From Rudanella paleaurantiibacter (lineage in GTDB: Bacteria > Bacteroidota > Bacteroidia > Cytophagales > Spirosomataceae), in the NCBI RefSeq assembly GCF_009184635.1, contig NZ_WELI01000003.1, forward strand, positions 124,001 through 188,000: a stretch of DNA of 64,000 nucleotides, read 5' to 3'. A program made the translations under genes and the position numbers. The notes under the pieces were generated by a model. The model saw only the letters and a program-made list of their open reading frames with translations. It was not told the DNA's origin and did not search any database. Numbering within the stretch: the stretch's first letter is position 1; every line of letters starts with the position of its first letter. Shown in pieces: positions 1 through 9,219 of the stretch.

Positions 1-419
1 TCTCCTACACTCAAGTCAAGAAGTTTCTGGAAAAGTGACAAAAATCATGCCTATGATTATCAGCCACTTAATCCATAATCTAATAGACTAAACACTCTTT
101 GTATTGATGTATATTTGTAACTAGATACTTACCCAAAAGAAAGTTGAATCAATGCATTGATTCGGCTTTCGGAGTTTATACTCTATTTTCGTATTCACTG
201 TCTCTCTACTCAGCCATAATCCAGACAGTCATGGATAGGCCCACCCAGCCACAAACAATTCCGTGTGTTTGTTGACCCAACGCTATGTCCTTTTTTGGGA
301 GCAATCAGGTATGATTGACACCGTCAGGCCGGGCACAAGAATTATAGTAATCGTTCGTAAAACAGAACATTTTATCAAATGCGGGAATTGGTGGAGTGAA
401 CTCGTTTATTCAGAGCCGT
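1..419. other. Gene-less left edge
   Basis: I see no convincing gene in this AT-rich stretch, and the short frames here have no recognisable product. A Bacteroidota-like -7 match, TATATTTG at 110-117 on the plus strand, has no TTG at the expected spacing and no plus-strand gene after it, so it is not called as a promoter. The stretch lies downstream of the minus-strand gene that ends at 420 and may hold that operon's terminator, but no clear hairpin was found. Confidence 0.5.
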
Positions 420-1745
420 CTATAGGTTGGAATAAGTTAGCTGCTGACGCGCCTTATCCCAGCGTATCTCCACCTGATGGCCTTCACAACAATCTTCATC
501 CTTCCCGATCAGGGTGGCCCCTAAGCCATTTATGGGCTCATTGCCGGCCCCTTCCTGTTTCAGGGTTAGTCTAAAAACCCGGTTTCCTACCGACTTCAGA
601 TCAGTCGTTGTAATTTTCTGGACACGATACTTCTTATCCGGTTGATTGATATACACAAAAATAGCCATGCCGCTATTCAACCCTACGTCTTTGTTAGTCA
701 ACAGGATAGCCTCATCAAGCAATCCATCTTCGTTGAAATCAGCTACGACAAACAACCGGGCATTTTTATGTTTAGGTTGCTGCCAGCCCACTGGATACCC
801 TTTGCCAGGCAATCCGCTACGGAGAGCGGGGTTTCGTAACAGCAACTCCCCGCTATGGGCTGCAAACCGATATAGTTCCAGGTCGTCGGTTCGCCAGCCT
901 TTTTGCCGGTGTTCGGTGAGGGCCAGCTCAAGTTCGCGGGCCGCCGACGCATACTGTCCGGTATGGTAGAGCATTTTTCCCCGCAATGAGTGTGTTTTCA
1001 TCTGCTGAATGGTCGTCGCCAACCAGGGTCTGACGGTCTTCTGGAAATCGCTGCTGTTTATGTGGACGGTAATGTGGCTGAAAAGATTATCGCCGTAGTA
1101 GCCGCCATAGACTTTGTTTGCGTTCCTGTCGGTGCTGCCGTGTTCGAGGGTTTCGTATTCGCGCAGCATTTGACCTATCACTGACAAATAAGCGGGAATG
1201 CTCGCACTGGCGTAATACGTTTCTCCATCCAACTCTTCGGTAGGAATGCGGGTAAGCCGGGGGTCCGCGTCGAAAAACTCGGCGTGTGTCCAGCCAACGT
1301 ATTCGGCTTCTCCTGAAACTCTTCGATAGGGTTGGTTGCCGACCTTGCCCAGGGTGCGGATCAGGTTCACTACGTTTTCGGCACGTCCGTATAGTGGATC
1401 ATCAATTAGATTTATCTCCATCAGGATGCCTAACTCATAAGCTATTGTTTCTGCCGACCTCGTCTGCGCAATAGATTGCGCCAGGTTCAGCAATTCAGTC
1501 CGGATTTTGGCTTTGGCAACCCGTTCCCGGTCAATAAACCCACTTGCCTCGCGGGTTGCACGATCGGGGTCTCTTTCGCGAAGGCGGGCATTCTTTTCAT
1601 GGTCAAACGGCTCTACTTTATGCGTGTCCCAAATACGGTTTATCTGTTGTTTGATCCGGGCAACACTTCCTGAAGGGGCCGTCTGCGCCTGACTTGCTGC
1701 TGAAAAGTAAAAACACAGAATAAGGCTGATGATGAGCGTTTTCAT
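420..1745 (-). CDS. Exported protein of unknown function with FG-GAP-like segment
   Basis: The 441-residue product begins with a clear signal peptide (hydrophobic core at about 3-18, ending ...ASQAQ), so it should be periplasmic or surface-located. The middle is alpha-helical and rich in charged residues, and I recognise no family there. Near residue 335 the stretch ADFNEDGLLDEAIL resembles the calcium-binding Asp-rich loop of FG-GAP/VCBS or EF-hand-like repeats. The ATG at 1745 lies 10 bp after the preceding WG-repeat gene, so it is probably the last gene of a minus-strand operon that begins near 7288. The function is unknown. Confidence 0.75.
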   Translation of the reverse strand: MKTLIISLILCFYFSAASQAQTAPSGSVARIKQQINRIWDTHKVEPFDHEKNARLRERDPDRATREASGFIDRERVAKAKIRTELLNLAQSIAQTRSAETIAYELGILMEINLIDDPLYGRAENVVNLIRTLGKVGNQPYRRVSGEAEYVGWTHAEFFDADPRLTRIPTEELDGETYYASASIPAYLSVIGQMLREYETLEHGSTDRNANKVYGGYYGDNLFSHITVHINSSDFQKTVRPWLATTIQQMKTHSLRGKMLYHTGQYASAARELELALTEHRQKGWRTDDLELYRFAAHSGELLLRNPALRSGLPGKGYPVGWQQPKHKNARLFVVADFNEDGLLDEAILLTNKDVGLNSGMAIFVYINQPDKKYRVQKITTTDLKSVGNRVFRLTLKQEGAGNEPINGLGATLIGKDEDCCEGHQVEIRWDKARQQLTYSNL

Positions 1746-1755
1746 GGTACCGGTT

Positions 1756-3147
1756 TCACCATTTTGGAGCTGTTTTTTTCACCATTTCAAAGACACCTTT
1801 CGTGTTGATGTAGCCCTCTATCTCTTTACCATTCACTTTTGCCTTTGCCCATGTCAGACCCGACGTTCCGTCGAAATCTTTCAAAGAACTGTATATGGGT
1901 GGTAGGCTAAACTCACCGTTCGCAATATCAATCATGCCTGTTCCGCCCTCATAGTGAAAACCAGGGCCATCAAAAGACGCATCAGGCGCATAAATAGAAT
2001 AATACAGGATGCCATCCTGATGATCGAGAGAACTTAACCTGTATGTATAGTTTCGGTTGAAGCTGTCTTTAAAAACCTTGTCGAGTCCCCATTTTTTGAT
2101 TGCCTCTCTGGCGGCCTGTGCCAGATCAGTCATATTGCCAGCTTTGTCATAGCGCTGTAAAGGTGGAATGTCCTGGTAGCTTTTGGGTATTTTTAGCAGA
2201 AGATACCCATCGCTGAAAAACAACTCTTTAAACCAGTTGTAGTTGCGTTGGCCGGTTTTGGGGCCATTGGGGTTATTTTTTACGTTGAAAACCAGCTCGC
2301 CTTCCCGATTTATGTAGGCATACTGAAAGCCTGAATCATTGTCTTTGGGTATTACGATAGACAGCCCATCGTGAAAGTCGCTTGGTGGGTATGAATACAT
2401 AAAATTAAGTACCCTTTTGCCGTTGGTGTCAATAACGCCCCATTTTTCCTCCTTAAATTCGTTGCGTTTCATGACCACCGCCAACCCCTCCGAAAAATTC
2501 ATCACTTCTTCAAAAATGGGTTGTGTGATAAACCGGCCTGCATAGTCTGTCAGTGCGAACAAAGGTTTATGGCCCGTGTAGTAATTCTCATACGCCCAGA
2601 GTCGCTGGCTCTCTATGTCTGCCGTTTGAAAGGTAAATCCTCTGGGAAGCTGAGGACGCCGGGCGTCGGTATCTGCGCTGCTTTGCGGCACATAAATGGG
2701 AGTACCGTCCCACAGGTAGTGTTGTTTCCTGCTACCGGCCAACTCAAACTGCAGTATGTAATTGTCGAGGATATACAACGCACCATACTGAAAAGGAACC
2801 ACCAGTTTTTGCGTTCTATCCATCACAGCTGTGTTTCTGCTTTGCGGGTCAATAATCAGACATCGACCGTTATTAAAACCAGTCCGAAATTTTTTCAGAC
2901 TGCCTTTTGCCCAATAGTTATCGTTGAACACACTGCCAAAGAGGTATTTGTTGTAGGGAATAAAGAAACTGCCCTGGGTATCAATCATGGCGTGCGATGC
3001 CCCCTTAACAACCACAGCGTAGCCTTCGCTGAACGGCTGTAGTGCATCGGCATCAATTGTTTTGACCGTGGGCGAAAATTGTATGGCGGGTACTTGTGCC
3101 AACGCCCCATAGCTGAGCAATCCCAGATAAAGGATAAGTTTCTTCAT
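1756..3147 (-). CDS. WG repeat-containing exported protein
   Basis: The 463-residue product has a short signal peptide (MKKLILYLGLLSYGALAQ) followed by several WG-type repeats. Recognisable units include MIDTQGSFFIPYNKY near residue 53, WGVIDTNGKRVLNFMY near 235, MIDIANGEFSLPPIY near 405 and GYINTKGVF close to the C-terminus. WG repeats (WG_beta_rep family) form beta-rich, probably ligand- or peptide-binding surface domains in Bacteroidota; no enzymatic role is implied. It sits 5 bp downstream of the thioredoxin-like gene and 10 bp upstream of the next gene, consistent with one transcript. Confidence 0.85.
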   Translation of the reverse strand: MKKLILYLGLLSYGALAQVPAIQFSPTVKTIDADALQPFSEGYAVVVKGASHAMIDTQGSFFIPYNKYLFGSVFNDNYWAKGSLKKFRTGFNNGRCLIIDPQSRNTAVMDRTQKLVVPFQYGALYILDNYILQFELAGSRKQHYLWDGTPIYVPQSSADTDARRPQLPRGFTFQTADIESQRLWAYENYYTGHKPLFALTDYAGRFITQPIFEEVMNFSEGLAVVMKRNEFKEEKWGVIDTNGKRVLNFMYSYPPSDFHDGLSIVIPKDNDSGFQYAYINREGELVFNVKNNPNGPKTGQRNYNWFKELFFSDGYLLLKIPKSYQDIPPLQRYDKAGNMTDLAQAAREAIKKWGLDKVFKDSFNRNYTYRLSSLDHQDGILYYSIYAPDASFDGPGFHYEGGTGMIDIANGEFSLPPIYSSLKDFDGTSGLTWAKAKVNGKEIEGYINTKGVFEMVKKTAPKW

Positions 3148-3152
3148 ACAAG

Positions 3153-4055
3153 CTATTGGCTGATGAGTTTCCGAATTTCAGCAATGGCCTGCGGGCCAGG
3201 GTGCTCTGCCCAGTTTTTCCATAAATTCCCTTGCTTATCTATAATTGTATAGCTGGGATATGCCCTCAAAACAAAAGCGACTTTGGGGTCTCCAAAAGGT
3301 TTTGGGAGAATTTGGAAATTAGGGCCGTATTTGTCGTACTCGTACCTTCTGACCGCCGACAGCCACGGGGCTTGTTCGGTTTCCCCATTCAGAAAAAGAA
3401 ACACGACTTTTTTTCTCTCTTCGGGCTTTAATTGATTAATCATCTTTTTGACTTCGGGAACCTCCGCCAGACAATATTTACACCAACTCGCCCACATATT
3501 GATGTAAATTACCTTTCCTTTAAACTCACTCAAATAGTGCAGCTTACCGTCGGCGTCAGCAAAACGAACATGGTCGGCAGACTCTCCTTTTAATAATTGA
3601 GGAGGAGGGTCAGTGAAGGAGGATAAACGTATGGTAGAAAGTTTCTTACCGTTGTAGGATGCTCCTACTATGTATGAAATCCCTTCCATTCGGTAATTTG
3701 GAGACTCGCCATCAGGACCTGGTAAGTTTACCCCCCGCTTTTCGAGCTCTTTGGTCAACTCCTGCAAGGCCGCATTTTCTGAGGGGGTGTACATCACTGT
3801 CATGTTTTCAGGATGAAAGACTAACACCACTCGAAACTTCCCTTTAGTAGCTTCATAGATTCTGACAACACGGCTCTTTTCTTTATCTAAACGGCTGTCG
3901 GTGAGTGAGTAACCAAGCGGTTGAAGGTAATTGGTAATACAATCAGGGGAATCATCGCATTGGTGCAATAACTCCAGGTCACGTAGGGTCAGTTTTTGAG
4001 CCTGACTATTGACATAGCCCAGTGTACACAGCAGAAGTAAGTATACGTTTTTCAT
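3153..4055 (-). CDS. TlpA-like thioredoxin-fold protein, exported
   Basis: The 300-residue product is a periplasmic thiol-disulfide oxidoreductase of the TlpA/ResA/AhpC-TSA type. The signal peptide ends ...NSQAQ. The C-terminal half carries the thioredoxin fold with the active site WASWCKYC at about residues 188-195, the usual VIYINMWASWC strand before it, and a cis-proline region near AYPSYTIID. The N-terminal half, about 150 residues, is not recognised. I chose the ATG at 4055 over an in-frame TTG nine bases upstream because it directly begins the MKNVYLLLL signal peptide. It lies 5 bp before the WG-repeat gene, so it may act on proteins from the same operon (inference). Confidence 0.88.
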   Translation of the reverse strand: MKNVYLLLLCTLGYVNSQAQKLTLRDLELLHQCDDSPDCITNYLQPLGYSLTDSRLDKEKSRVVRIYEATKGKFRVVLVFHPENMTVMYTPSENAALQELTKELEKRGVNLPGPDGESPNYRMEGISYIVGASYNGKKLSTIRLSSFTDPPPQLLKGESADHVRFADADGKLHYLSEFKGKVIYINMWASWCKYCLAEVPEVKKMINQLKPEERKKVVFLFLNGETEQAPWLSAVRRYEYDKYGPNFQILPKPFGDPKVAFVLRAYPSYTIIDKQGNLWKNWAEHPGPQAIAEIRKLISQ

Positions 4056-4129
4056 GGTTTGCAACGGTTAATAGCTTTAGCCTGATTAGGTTCTCTAAAC
4101 GTTTGAGAAGCTGATTCATACAGTCACTA

Positions 4130-5116
4130 TCATGGCTGCCCAAACCCCAAAACTCCTCCGTTCATCAGCTTTCCACCAGCCTCAAAGCGCAGGTTTCGGC
4201 ACACCTGCCGCCCCATCGGGCTCAGCACCGTAACCGTATGCCCTGTTCTGATCAGTACATCCTGCGTACCGGTTGGTACCGAGCCACACGACCAAATGGT
4301 GGGGTCGTTCCAGTTGCCCGAACGGAGGGTTTGTTGCATCGGGCACCCCGTCAGCGTACTATTAACCGGGACGTAGTAAAGTGCCGACCAACGGTTGTTG
4401 GTATCGCGGGCGCGGAAAAAGAAACTGTAGCTACCCAATGCGCTCAGACTGGTACTGCCCGTTACGGCTACATCCTGCCCATTGGCGGGTGTAAACGGCA
4501 AGGCGGTAGCCTGCCCATAGCCGGGGTCAGTATCGATAAAATACTCGACGCGGCTGATGGCATTGGCGGTCTGTCCTGCAAAAATCACGAAAGGACTCAG
4601 CATAGTTTGCGACCATTGCCCACGCCCTGTGCGAGTTCGTACCCCCATCTGGTGCGTACCCACGGCGAGTGTAGCAGGCAACGGAATACTCACCACGACC
4701 GGCGTACTGCCCGACGTGGGCGATATTGGCAGGATGGTATTGTTGCCCAAGCCCTGATCGGTGTTGATAAAGTATTCAATGTCGGTGAGCACCGTTTGGT
4801 CACCTGAGGTGCCAGGGGCATGTATGTAGACCATATTCAGGCGGGTCGGCGACCATTGCCCATTGGCAGCCCGCACCCGAACGCCCAGAAAATTAACCCC
4901 CTGCGGCAACGTCCCAGTCGGTATGGAAAGCAATGCATCTACATGTACCCCCGGTGGTAAGGGCAGAGCAGTAGCCGCTCCAACACCGGGATCGGTGTTC
5001 CAGAAGTACTCAGCCGCAACCAGTGTTGTACTCACTGCCTGTTGCGATACTCCGTTTTTGGCCTGCAATGCACCCGCCAACAGGCATAAGCCCGCAATAA
5101 GAATCCAGCTTTTCAT
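4130..5116 (-). CDS. Exported three-repeat beta protein
   Basis: The 328-residue secreted product starts with a signal peptide (MKSWILIAGLCLLAGALQA). It contains three repeats of about 80 residues, each opening with a motif like VEYFIDTDPGYGQATALP (near residues 37, 113 and 192) and ending with a strand such as GVRTRTGRGQWS. The C-terminal part has the GNWNDPTIWSCGSVPTG motif often seen in surface adhesin-like proteins of Bacteroidota. I see no obvious type IX secretion domain at the C-terminus. It begins 7 bp after the beta-helix gene. Function unknown; a surface or matrix role is a guess. Confidence 0.78.
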   Translation of the reverse strand: MKSWILIAGLCLLAGALQAKNGVSQQAVSTTLVAAEYFWNTDPGVGAATALPLPPGVHVDALLSIPTGTLPQGVNFLGVRVRAANGQWSPTRLNMVYIHAPGTSGDQTVLTDIEYFINTDQGLGNNTILPISPTSGSTPVVVSIPLPATLAVGTHQMGVRTRTGRGQWSQTMLSPFVIFAGQTANAISRVEYFIDTDPGYGQATALPFTPANGQDVAVTGSTSLSALGSYSFFFRARDTNNRWSALYYVPVNSTLTGCPMQQTLRSGNWNDPTIWSCGSVPTGTQDVLIRTGHTVTVLSPMGRQVCRNLRFEAGGKLMNGGVLGFGQP

Positions 5117-5123
5117 GCGAGGG

Positions 5124-6131
5124 TCAGTTTTGGATTTTGGCCCGCAGCCGAATCTGAATGGTTTCGTTTTGCCGGGCGGTAGCTGGCACCTGCAAATCCT
5201 GAATCACGGGCCCAACGGGCGAACCGGTCAGCACGTAGGGATCTGCCCCGCCGAAAGCCCCGCAATCGGTCCCGCCCTCACCTGCGCCTTTTGCCGGCGA
5301 GCTGACCGAGAGCATGTATTTCCCTTCCAGTGATGTTCCAGCGGGCGTAAATAATGTACCAGCCATGTTGGCCACATTCAGAAACACGTTGCTCGGATTG
5401 GTACTTTGGTAATTGCCCAACCGAACAATGTTATTGTTGAATGAGGCAAACATATCCGTCCGGTAATTCTGTTGGGCGTTAGCGTTGTTGCAGGTAGCTG
5501 GCGTAACAAGGATATTATTGGCTACCGTGACATTGACGTTTGTGGTACCCAGCGAAATCACATCACAGGCCTCATACGTCATTGTATTGTAAGCGATAAC
5601 ACCTGTGTACTGCACGGATGAGAAATTTGTACCTATCCGGCCGTTGATTATTGAGTTCTTGATCAGGAAGTTGGTTGCCCCCCACTGAATTGCAATCCCA
5701 CCCTCAATGAAGCACTGAACCAGTCTGGCATTGTTTACATTACCGATGTCAACCGAAGTTGAGAACCCAGACGGATATATTCTGCACCGTTGCACGGTTA
5801 TGTTGCTTCTGCTGATCGTAATTGTGCGCATTGAGCAACCTGTAATTAAAGACCCGTCTGAAGTAGTGAGGTTGTTGCTACTGAACGTAACGTCCTCTAA
5901 CTGGGCTTCGTTTGTTCCGTTGAAGTACCCACTACCAATGATACTAACCCGCTTTCGGACGATAACATCGCCATACGAGCCGGGGTCGAGTAACAATACC
6001 GAGCCTGCTACAAAGGCAGGGTCGTCGATAATAGTCTGGAGGCTCTGCCCATTTTGCACCCGAATCACATTCTGGGCAAACGTAAGGGTGGTAGCCAGCA
6101 TCAGGCCGAGGATAAGTAGATTGATCTTCAT
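5124..6131 (-). CDS. Right-handed parallel beta-helix exported protein
   Basis: The 335-residue product has a signal peptide (MKINLLILGLMLATTLTFAQ) followed by the typical opening of pectate-lyase-like beta-helices (VIRVQNGQSLQTIIDDPAF), then repeated short rungs rich in Asn, Ile and Val such as SLITGCSMRTITISRSNITV. Such folds bind or cleave polysaccharides, but no catalytic residues can be assigned here. It lies 23 bp after the upstream repeat-protein gene and 7 bp before the next one, inside the six-gene run of exported proteins. Confidence 0.82.
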   Translation of the reverse strand: MKINLLILGLMLATTLTFAQNVIRVQNGQSLQTIIDDPAFVAGSVLLLDPGSYGDVIVRKRVSIIGSGYFNGTNEAQLEDVTFSSNNLTTSDGSLITGCSMRTITISRSNITVQRCRIYPSGFSTSVDIGNVNNARLVQCFIEGGIAIQWGATNFLIKNSIINGRIGTNFSSVQYTGVIAYNTMTYEACDVISLGTTNVNVTVANNILVTPATCNNANAQQNYRTDMFASFNNNIVRLGNYQSTNPSNVFLNVANMAGTLFTPAGTSLEGKYMLSVSSPAKGAGEGGTDCGAFGGADPYVLTGSPVGPVIQDLQVPATARQNETIQIRLRAKIQN

Positions 6132-6154
6132 GCGTTAGTGATTGGGTTTGAGAA

Positions 6155-7288
6155 TTAGTTCAGCACACAGGATGCCGACATGGTTACCTGAATGGCCCGT
6201 TTTTCATTGACCGAGTCTTCCACAAACTTTCGGTTGTACAGGTTGAGCCGGTAGCCTTTGATGAGCTTCTTCGACAGCGTTTGCGCCTGCTGCGGGGTTA
6301 GTTTGTAATACATCAGCAGGTCGGTTTCATAGGAGCCTCCCCCACTCCAGTCAAAGCTGCTCTCGGAGTTTTCGGCGGGCATGAACTGCATCACCGATTC
6401 ATCCTGCATCAAAAACATCAGGGGCTTGTCACTGTCCACAACCAGTAAGTTTAAGCCCGGTTTTCGGGCGTACAGAACAAGCGACAGGTCGCTGCCATCC
6501 CGTCGGAAAATCAGGTCAACTTCCAGATCTTCGATGCCTACATCACCTGGATTACCGCCCGTAAGTACACCCACAATGATTTTTGCCCCCAATTTGGACC
6601 CGCGCAGGGTTGCCTGGGAGGCCTTTACGTTCTTCTTGGTAAACTTGTCGAACCATGCGTTGCACTGGGTTGGCAAAACCGTTTTGCCGTCCGATGTCTT
6701 CGTACGAGCGGCAGCCTCTCTGCTACTCTGATTGGCGTACAGTGGATCTTTGAAGGGTGTGGTTTGCGTAGGCGATTTGGTGGCCGACTTCGTAGAGCTG
6801 GCGGGGGTATCGGTTTTGGTACTGGCTACAACCGGCTTAGCCGAAGGGGCAGATTGGGGGACTCCTCCCACCATCATGGCTTCAATCAGGGCATCGGGCA
6901 GTTTGGCAGTTTTCAGCTCAATCATGCCGTCGGTAGAGGTATCAAACGCCGACCGGCTGGCCTGAATTTTCTGAACAATGAATTTCCGGCCATACCCGGC
7001 ACGGTGCAACTCGATAATGTCTTTGTTCTGGATGATATCCGTAGACTGAGTCAGCGAAAGCATCAACTCAGCCAGGGGCTCGGGCACTTTGGCCGTTTTC
7101 AGTGCAAGCAACCCATTCACACTCACGTCAAAGCGCGTGGTGCTGCGGTTAATTTTTTCCTCAATCAGTTTACGTGATACCTTGGCCGTATTGAGCGCTA
7201 TAACACTCCCGTTGGTAAGTACCTCCTGCGCATTGACCTGTACGTAACCTGTTAAAACATACACGATAATGAGATAGACAATTTTCAT
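6155..7288 (-). CDS. Exported protein with duplicated helical repeat
   Basis: The 377-residue product begins with a signal peptide (MKIVYLIIVYVLTGYVQVNAQ). Two repeats of roughly 65 residues follow, sharing the pattern VI.L..AKV...LI..KI..S...FD.S..G...LK.AK.P..L.E.M (about residues 28-80 and 92-140). A Ser/Thr/Pro/Lys-rich linker (about 145-200) leads to a C-terminal beta-rich domain of unknown family. An in-frame TTG at 7300 would add four residues; the ATG at 7288 is preferred. It is the first gene of the minus-strand run 420-7288, so the operon promoter should lie in 7289-7450, though I could not identify a convincing one. Confidence 0.78.
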   Translation of the reverse strand: MKIVYLIIVYVLTGYVQVNAQEVLTNGSVIALNTAKVSRKLIEEKINRSTTRFDVSVNGLLALKTAKVPEPLAELMLSLTQSTDIIQNKDIIELHRAGYGRKFIVQKIQASRSAFDTSTDGMIELKTAKLPDALIEAMMVGGVPQSAPSAKPVVASTKTDTPASSTKSATKSPTQTTPFKDPLYANQSSREAAARTKTSDGKTVLPTQCNAWFDKFTKKNVKASQATLRGSKLGAKIIVGVLTGGNPGDVGIEDLEVDLIFRRDGSDLSLVLYARKPGLNLLVVDSDKPLMFLMQDESVMQFMPAENSESSFDWSGGGSYETDLLMYYKLTPQQAQTLSKKLIKGYRLNLYNRKFVEDSVNEKRAIQVTMSASCVLN

Positions 7289-7467
7289 AGAACAAGCCAA
7301 AGTGAGTAGTAAATCGAATGGCTAATGAAGTGCCGGATTAGGGCTTACAACCTGCATTTGCTCAAGCCAACAATTAGCCATTAATTCACAAGCATACAGC
7401 ACCGCTACAAAATGCCCTCCGGCTACTCTATGAACCCGGGCTTTTTCTCCACCAAACCTTATTAGGC

Positions 7468-7498
7468 TTGCACCAGGCCTGTCTAACACATAAGTTTG
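7468..7498 (+). promoter_or_regulatory. Bacteroidota-type promoter for the kinase/LytTR operon
   Basis: TTG at 7468-7470 and TAAGTTTG at 7491-7498 match the Bacteroidota primary sigma factor consensus, with a 20-nt spacer. Transcription would begin about 20 bp before the ATG at 7520. Confidence 0.6.
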
Positions 7499-7519
7499 TA
7501 GGTAATCCCACCGTGACGT

Positions 7520-9214
7520 ATGCGCTATTTTTTGCTCACCATCTTATTCATTTGCTTCTCGGTTCGGGGGCTGGCTCTGCCACCGCAGCATCCTAAACTG
7601 GCTCAAGCAAAGGCCGACTTTCGGGTGGCCTCCCAACGTCGCGATACGCTGGCAATGGCCGAAGCCGCTTACCTGATGGGCAAGTATACCCGTGAACCCA
7701 ATGATTTTGTGGGCGGCCGAAACTGGTTTCTCTTCGCGCTGCGAATCTGGGAAAAACGGGGCCCTTCGATCCAACTAAACAAAGTGCTTATTCAACTCTC
7801 GAGCGATGAGTCCGTAATGGGCAACTTCCCCGAAGCGTTTGTGTATGCCAACCGTGCCCTCGCCAACAGCCGTCAGCTCAACCACCCGCATAGCCTGATG
7901 AGTGCCTACTGGATGCTGGGAACCCTCCACCTTAAACGAGCCCAAAACGGCCTCGATACACCGACTGTCCGCCAAAAAACAGACCTCGACAGTGCAGCCC
8001 GGTACCTGCAACAGGCCGAAACGATAGCGCTGAGAATCGGTCGAGCAATCGACATTGCCGGCATCCGTGAAAGCCAGGCTGAGTTACTGGCTGATTCTGA
8101 CCCATTCAGGGCCATAAAACTCCGGGAGTATACACTCGGCGAGTACAAGAAGACAAAGCAGGGCGTCGGAATCGTCGGACTGCACTATACGTTGAGTACC
8201 GCCTATCTGGCCGTAAACAATCCGGCTAAAGCGTATACGTACCTCCTGGTAGCCGATAGCCTGATGCGCCATATTAATGACGCAAACCTTAAACTGATCA
8301 CGGATGGGCATTACGCCTGGGCAAAATGGTACGCGGCCACCCGGCAATGGCCGCAGGCATACCAACGGCTCCGCACGGCGGATTCGCTGCGAAAACGCCA
8401 GCTGACGAGAGAACAACGAGCCGTAATTGCCCAACTAAATGTGGGGTACGAAACCAGTCGGCGCGACAAGCTTCTCCAGCAACGCGAAGCCGAACTGAAG
8501 ATTAACAAAGCGGTACTAACCGCCCAACAAAATTACACGTATGGGGCCCTGGGGTTCTCGGCCGTGGCTTTACTTGCTGGTGCGTTTTTCTACCACCTTT
8601 GGCAGCAAAACAAGCGTACCCGTCAGCAAAATGAGCAATTACTAGCCGAACAAAGCCACCGCACCAAAAACCATTTGCAGGCTATATCGGGCTTGTTGAG
8701 CCTACAGGCGAGTCAGCTAACCGACGAAGATGCCAAGCGCGCCGTCGAAGAGAGTCAGATACGTATTCAGGCCATGACCCTGCTGAATCGGAAACTGAGC
8801 CATGCACCTGTACAGCAGCAAAGGCTACCCGAAATCATTCCGGAGATAATTCAGATGATTTTGCGCAGCTACGGCCCCCAACCCGTTGCCGTTACCTGCC
8901 AGGTTGAGCCGGTACCCATCTCAGTCGAACAAATACTCCCGGTTGTACTGATCCTAAACGAGTTAGTGACCAATGCCTGCAAATACGCTTTCCCAAACCA
9001 CCCGGCCCCTGAGCTTACCGTTCGGTGCTGGCACGAGAGCGGTCGCATCCGGTTGCGCGTGCAGGACAACGGGCCGGGTATCCGCCCCGGCACCGCCCGG
9101 ACGGGGTTTGGCAGGCGGTTGATTGCGTTGCAAACCGAGCAACTATGGGCCGAAGCGAGCTTTAGCCAACCGCCCGGCCTTACCTTTGACCTATCCATTC
9201 CCGGAAACGCCTGA
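7520..9214 (+). CDS. Sensor histidine kinase, TPR sensor + HisKA_2 type
   Basis: The 564-residue product has a signal peptide, an all-helical TPR-like periplasmic sensor (about 25-330), one transmembrane helix (YGALGFSAVALLAGAFFYHLW, about 341-361) and a cytoplasmic kinase core. The phospho-acceptor helix reads EQSHRTKNHLQAISGLLSLQ, the HisKA_2 pattern with H followed by RTKNHLQ. The HATPase domain shows the N box LNELVTNACKYAF, the G1 box DNGPGI and the G2-like GFGRRLI. It ends 5 bp before the LytTR regulator, its probable partner. The signal sensed is unknown. Confidence 0.9.
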   Translation: MRYFLLTILFICFSVRGLALPPQHPKLAQAKADFRVASQRRDTLAMAEAAYLMGKYTREPNDFVGGRNWFLFALRIWEKRGPSIQLNKVLIQLSSDESVMGNFPEAFVYANRALANSRQLNHPHSLMSAYWMLGTLHLKRAQNGLDTPTVRQKTDLDSAARYLQQAETIALRIGRAIDIAGIRESQAELLADSDPFRAIKLREYTLGEYKKTKQGVGIVGLHYTLSTAYLAVNNPAKAYTYLLVADSLMRHINDANLKLITDGHYAWAKWYAATRQWPQAYQRLRTADSLRKRQLTREQRAVIAQLNVGYETSRRDKLLQQREAELKINKAVLTAQQNYTYGALGFSAVALLAGAFFYHLWQQNKRTRQQNEQLLAEQSHRTKNHLQAISGLLSLQASQLTDEDAKRAVEESQIRIQAMTLLNRKLSHAPVQQQRLPEIIPEIIQMILRSYGPQPVAVTCQVEPVPISVEQILPVVLILNELVTNACKYAFPNHPAPELTVRCWHESGRIRLRVQDNGPGIRPGTARTGFGRRLIALQTEQLWAEASFSQPPGLTFDLSIPGNA

Positions 9215-9219
9215 ATCCT

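Noticed and set aside
110-117. TATATTTG as a promoter at the left edge
   Set aside because: No TTG element at proper spacing and no plus-strand gene downstream.
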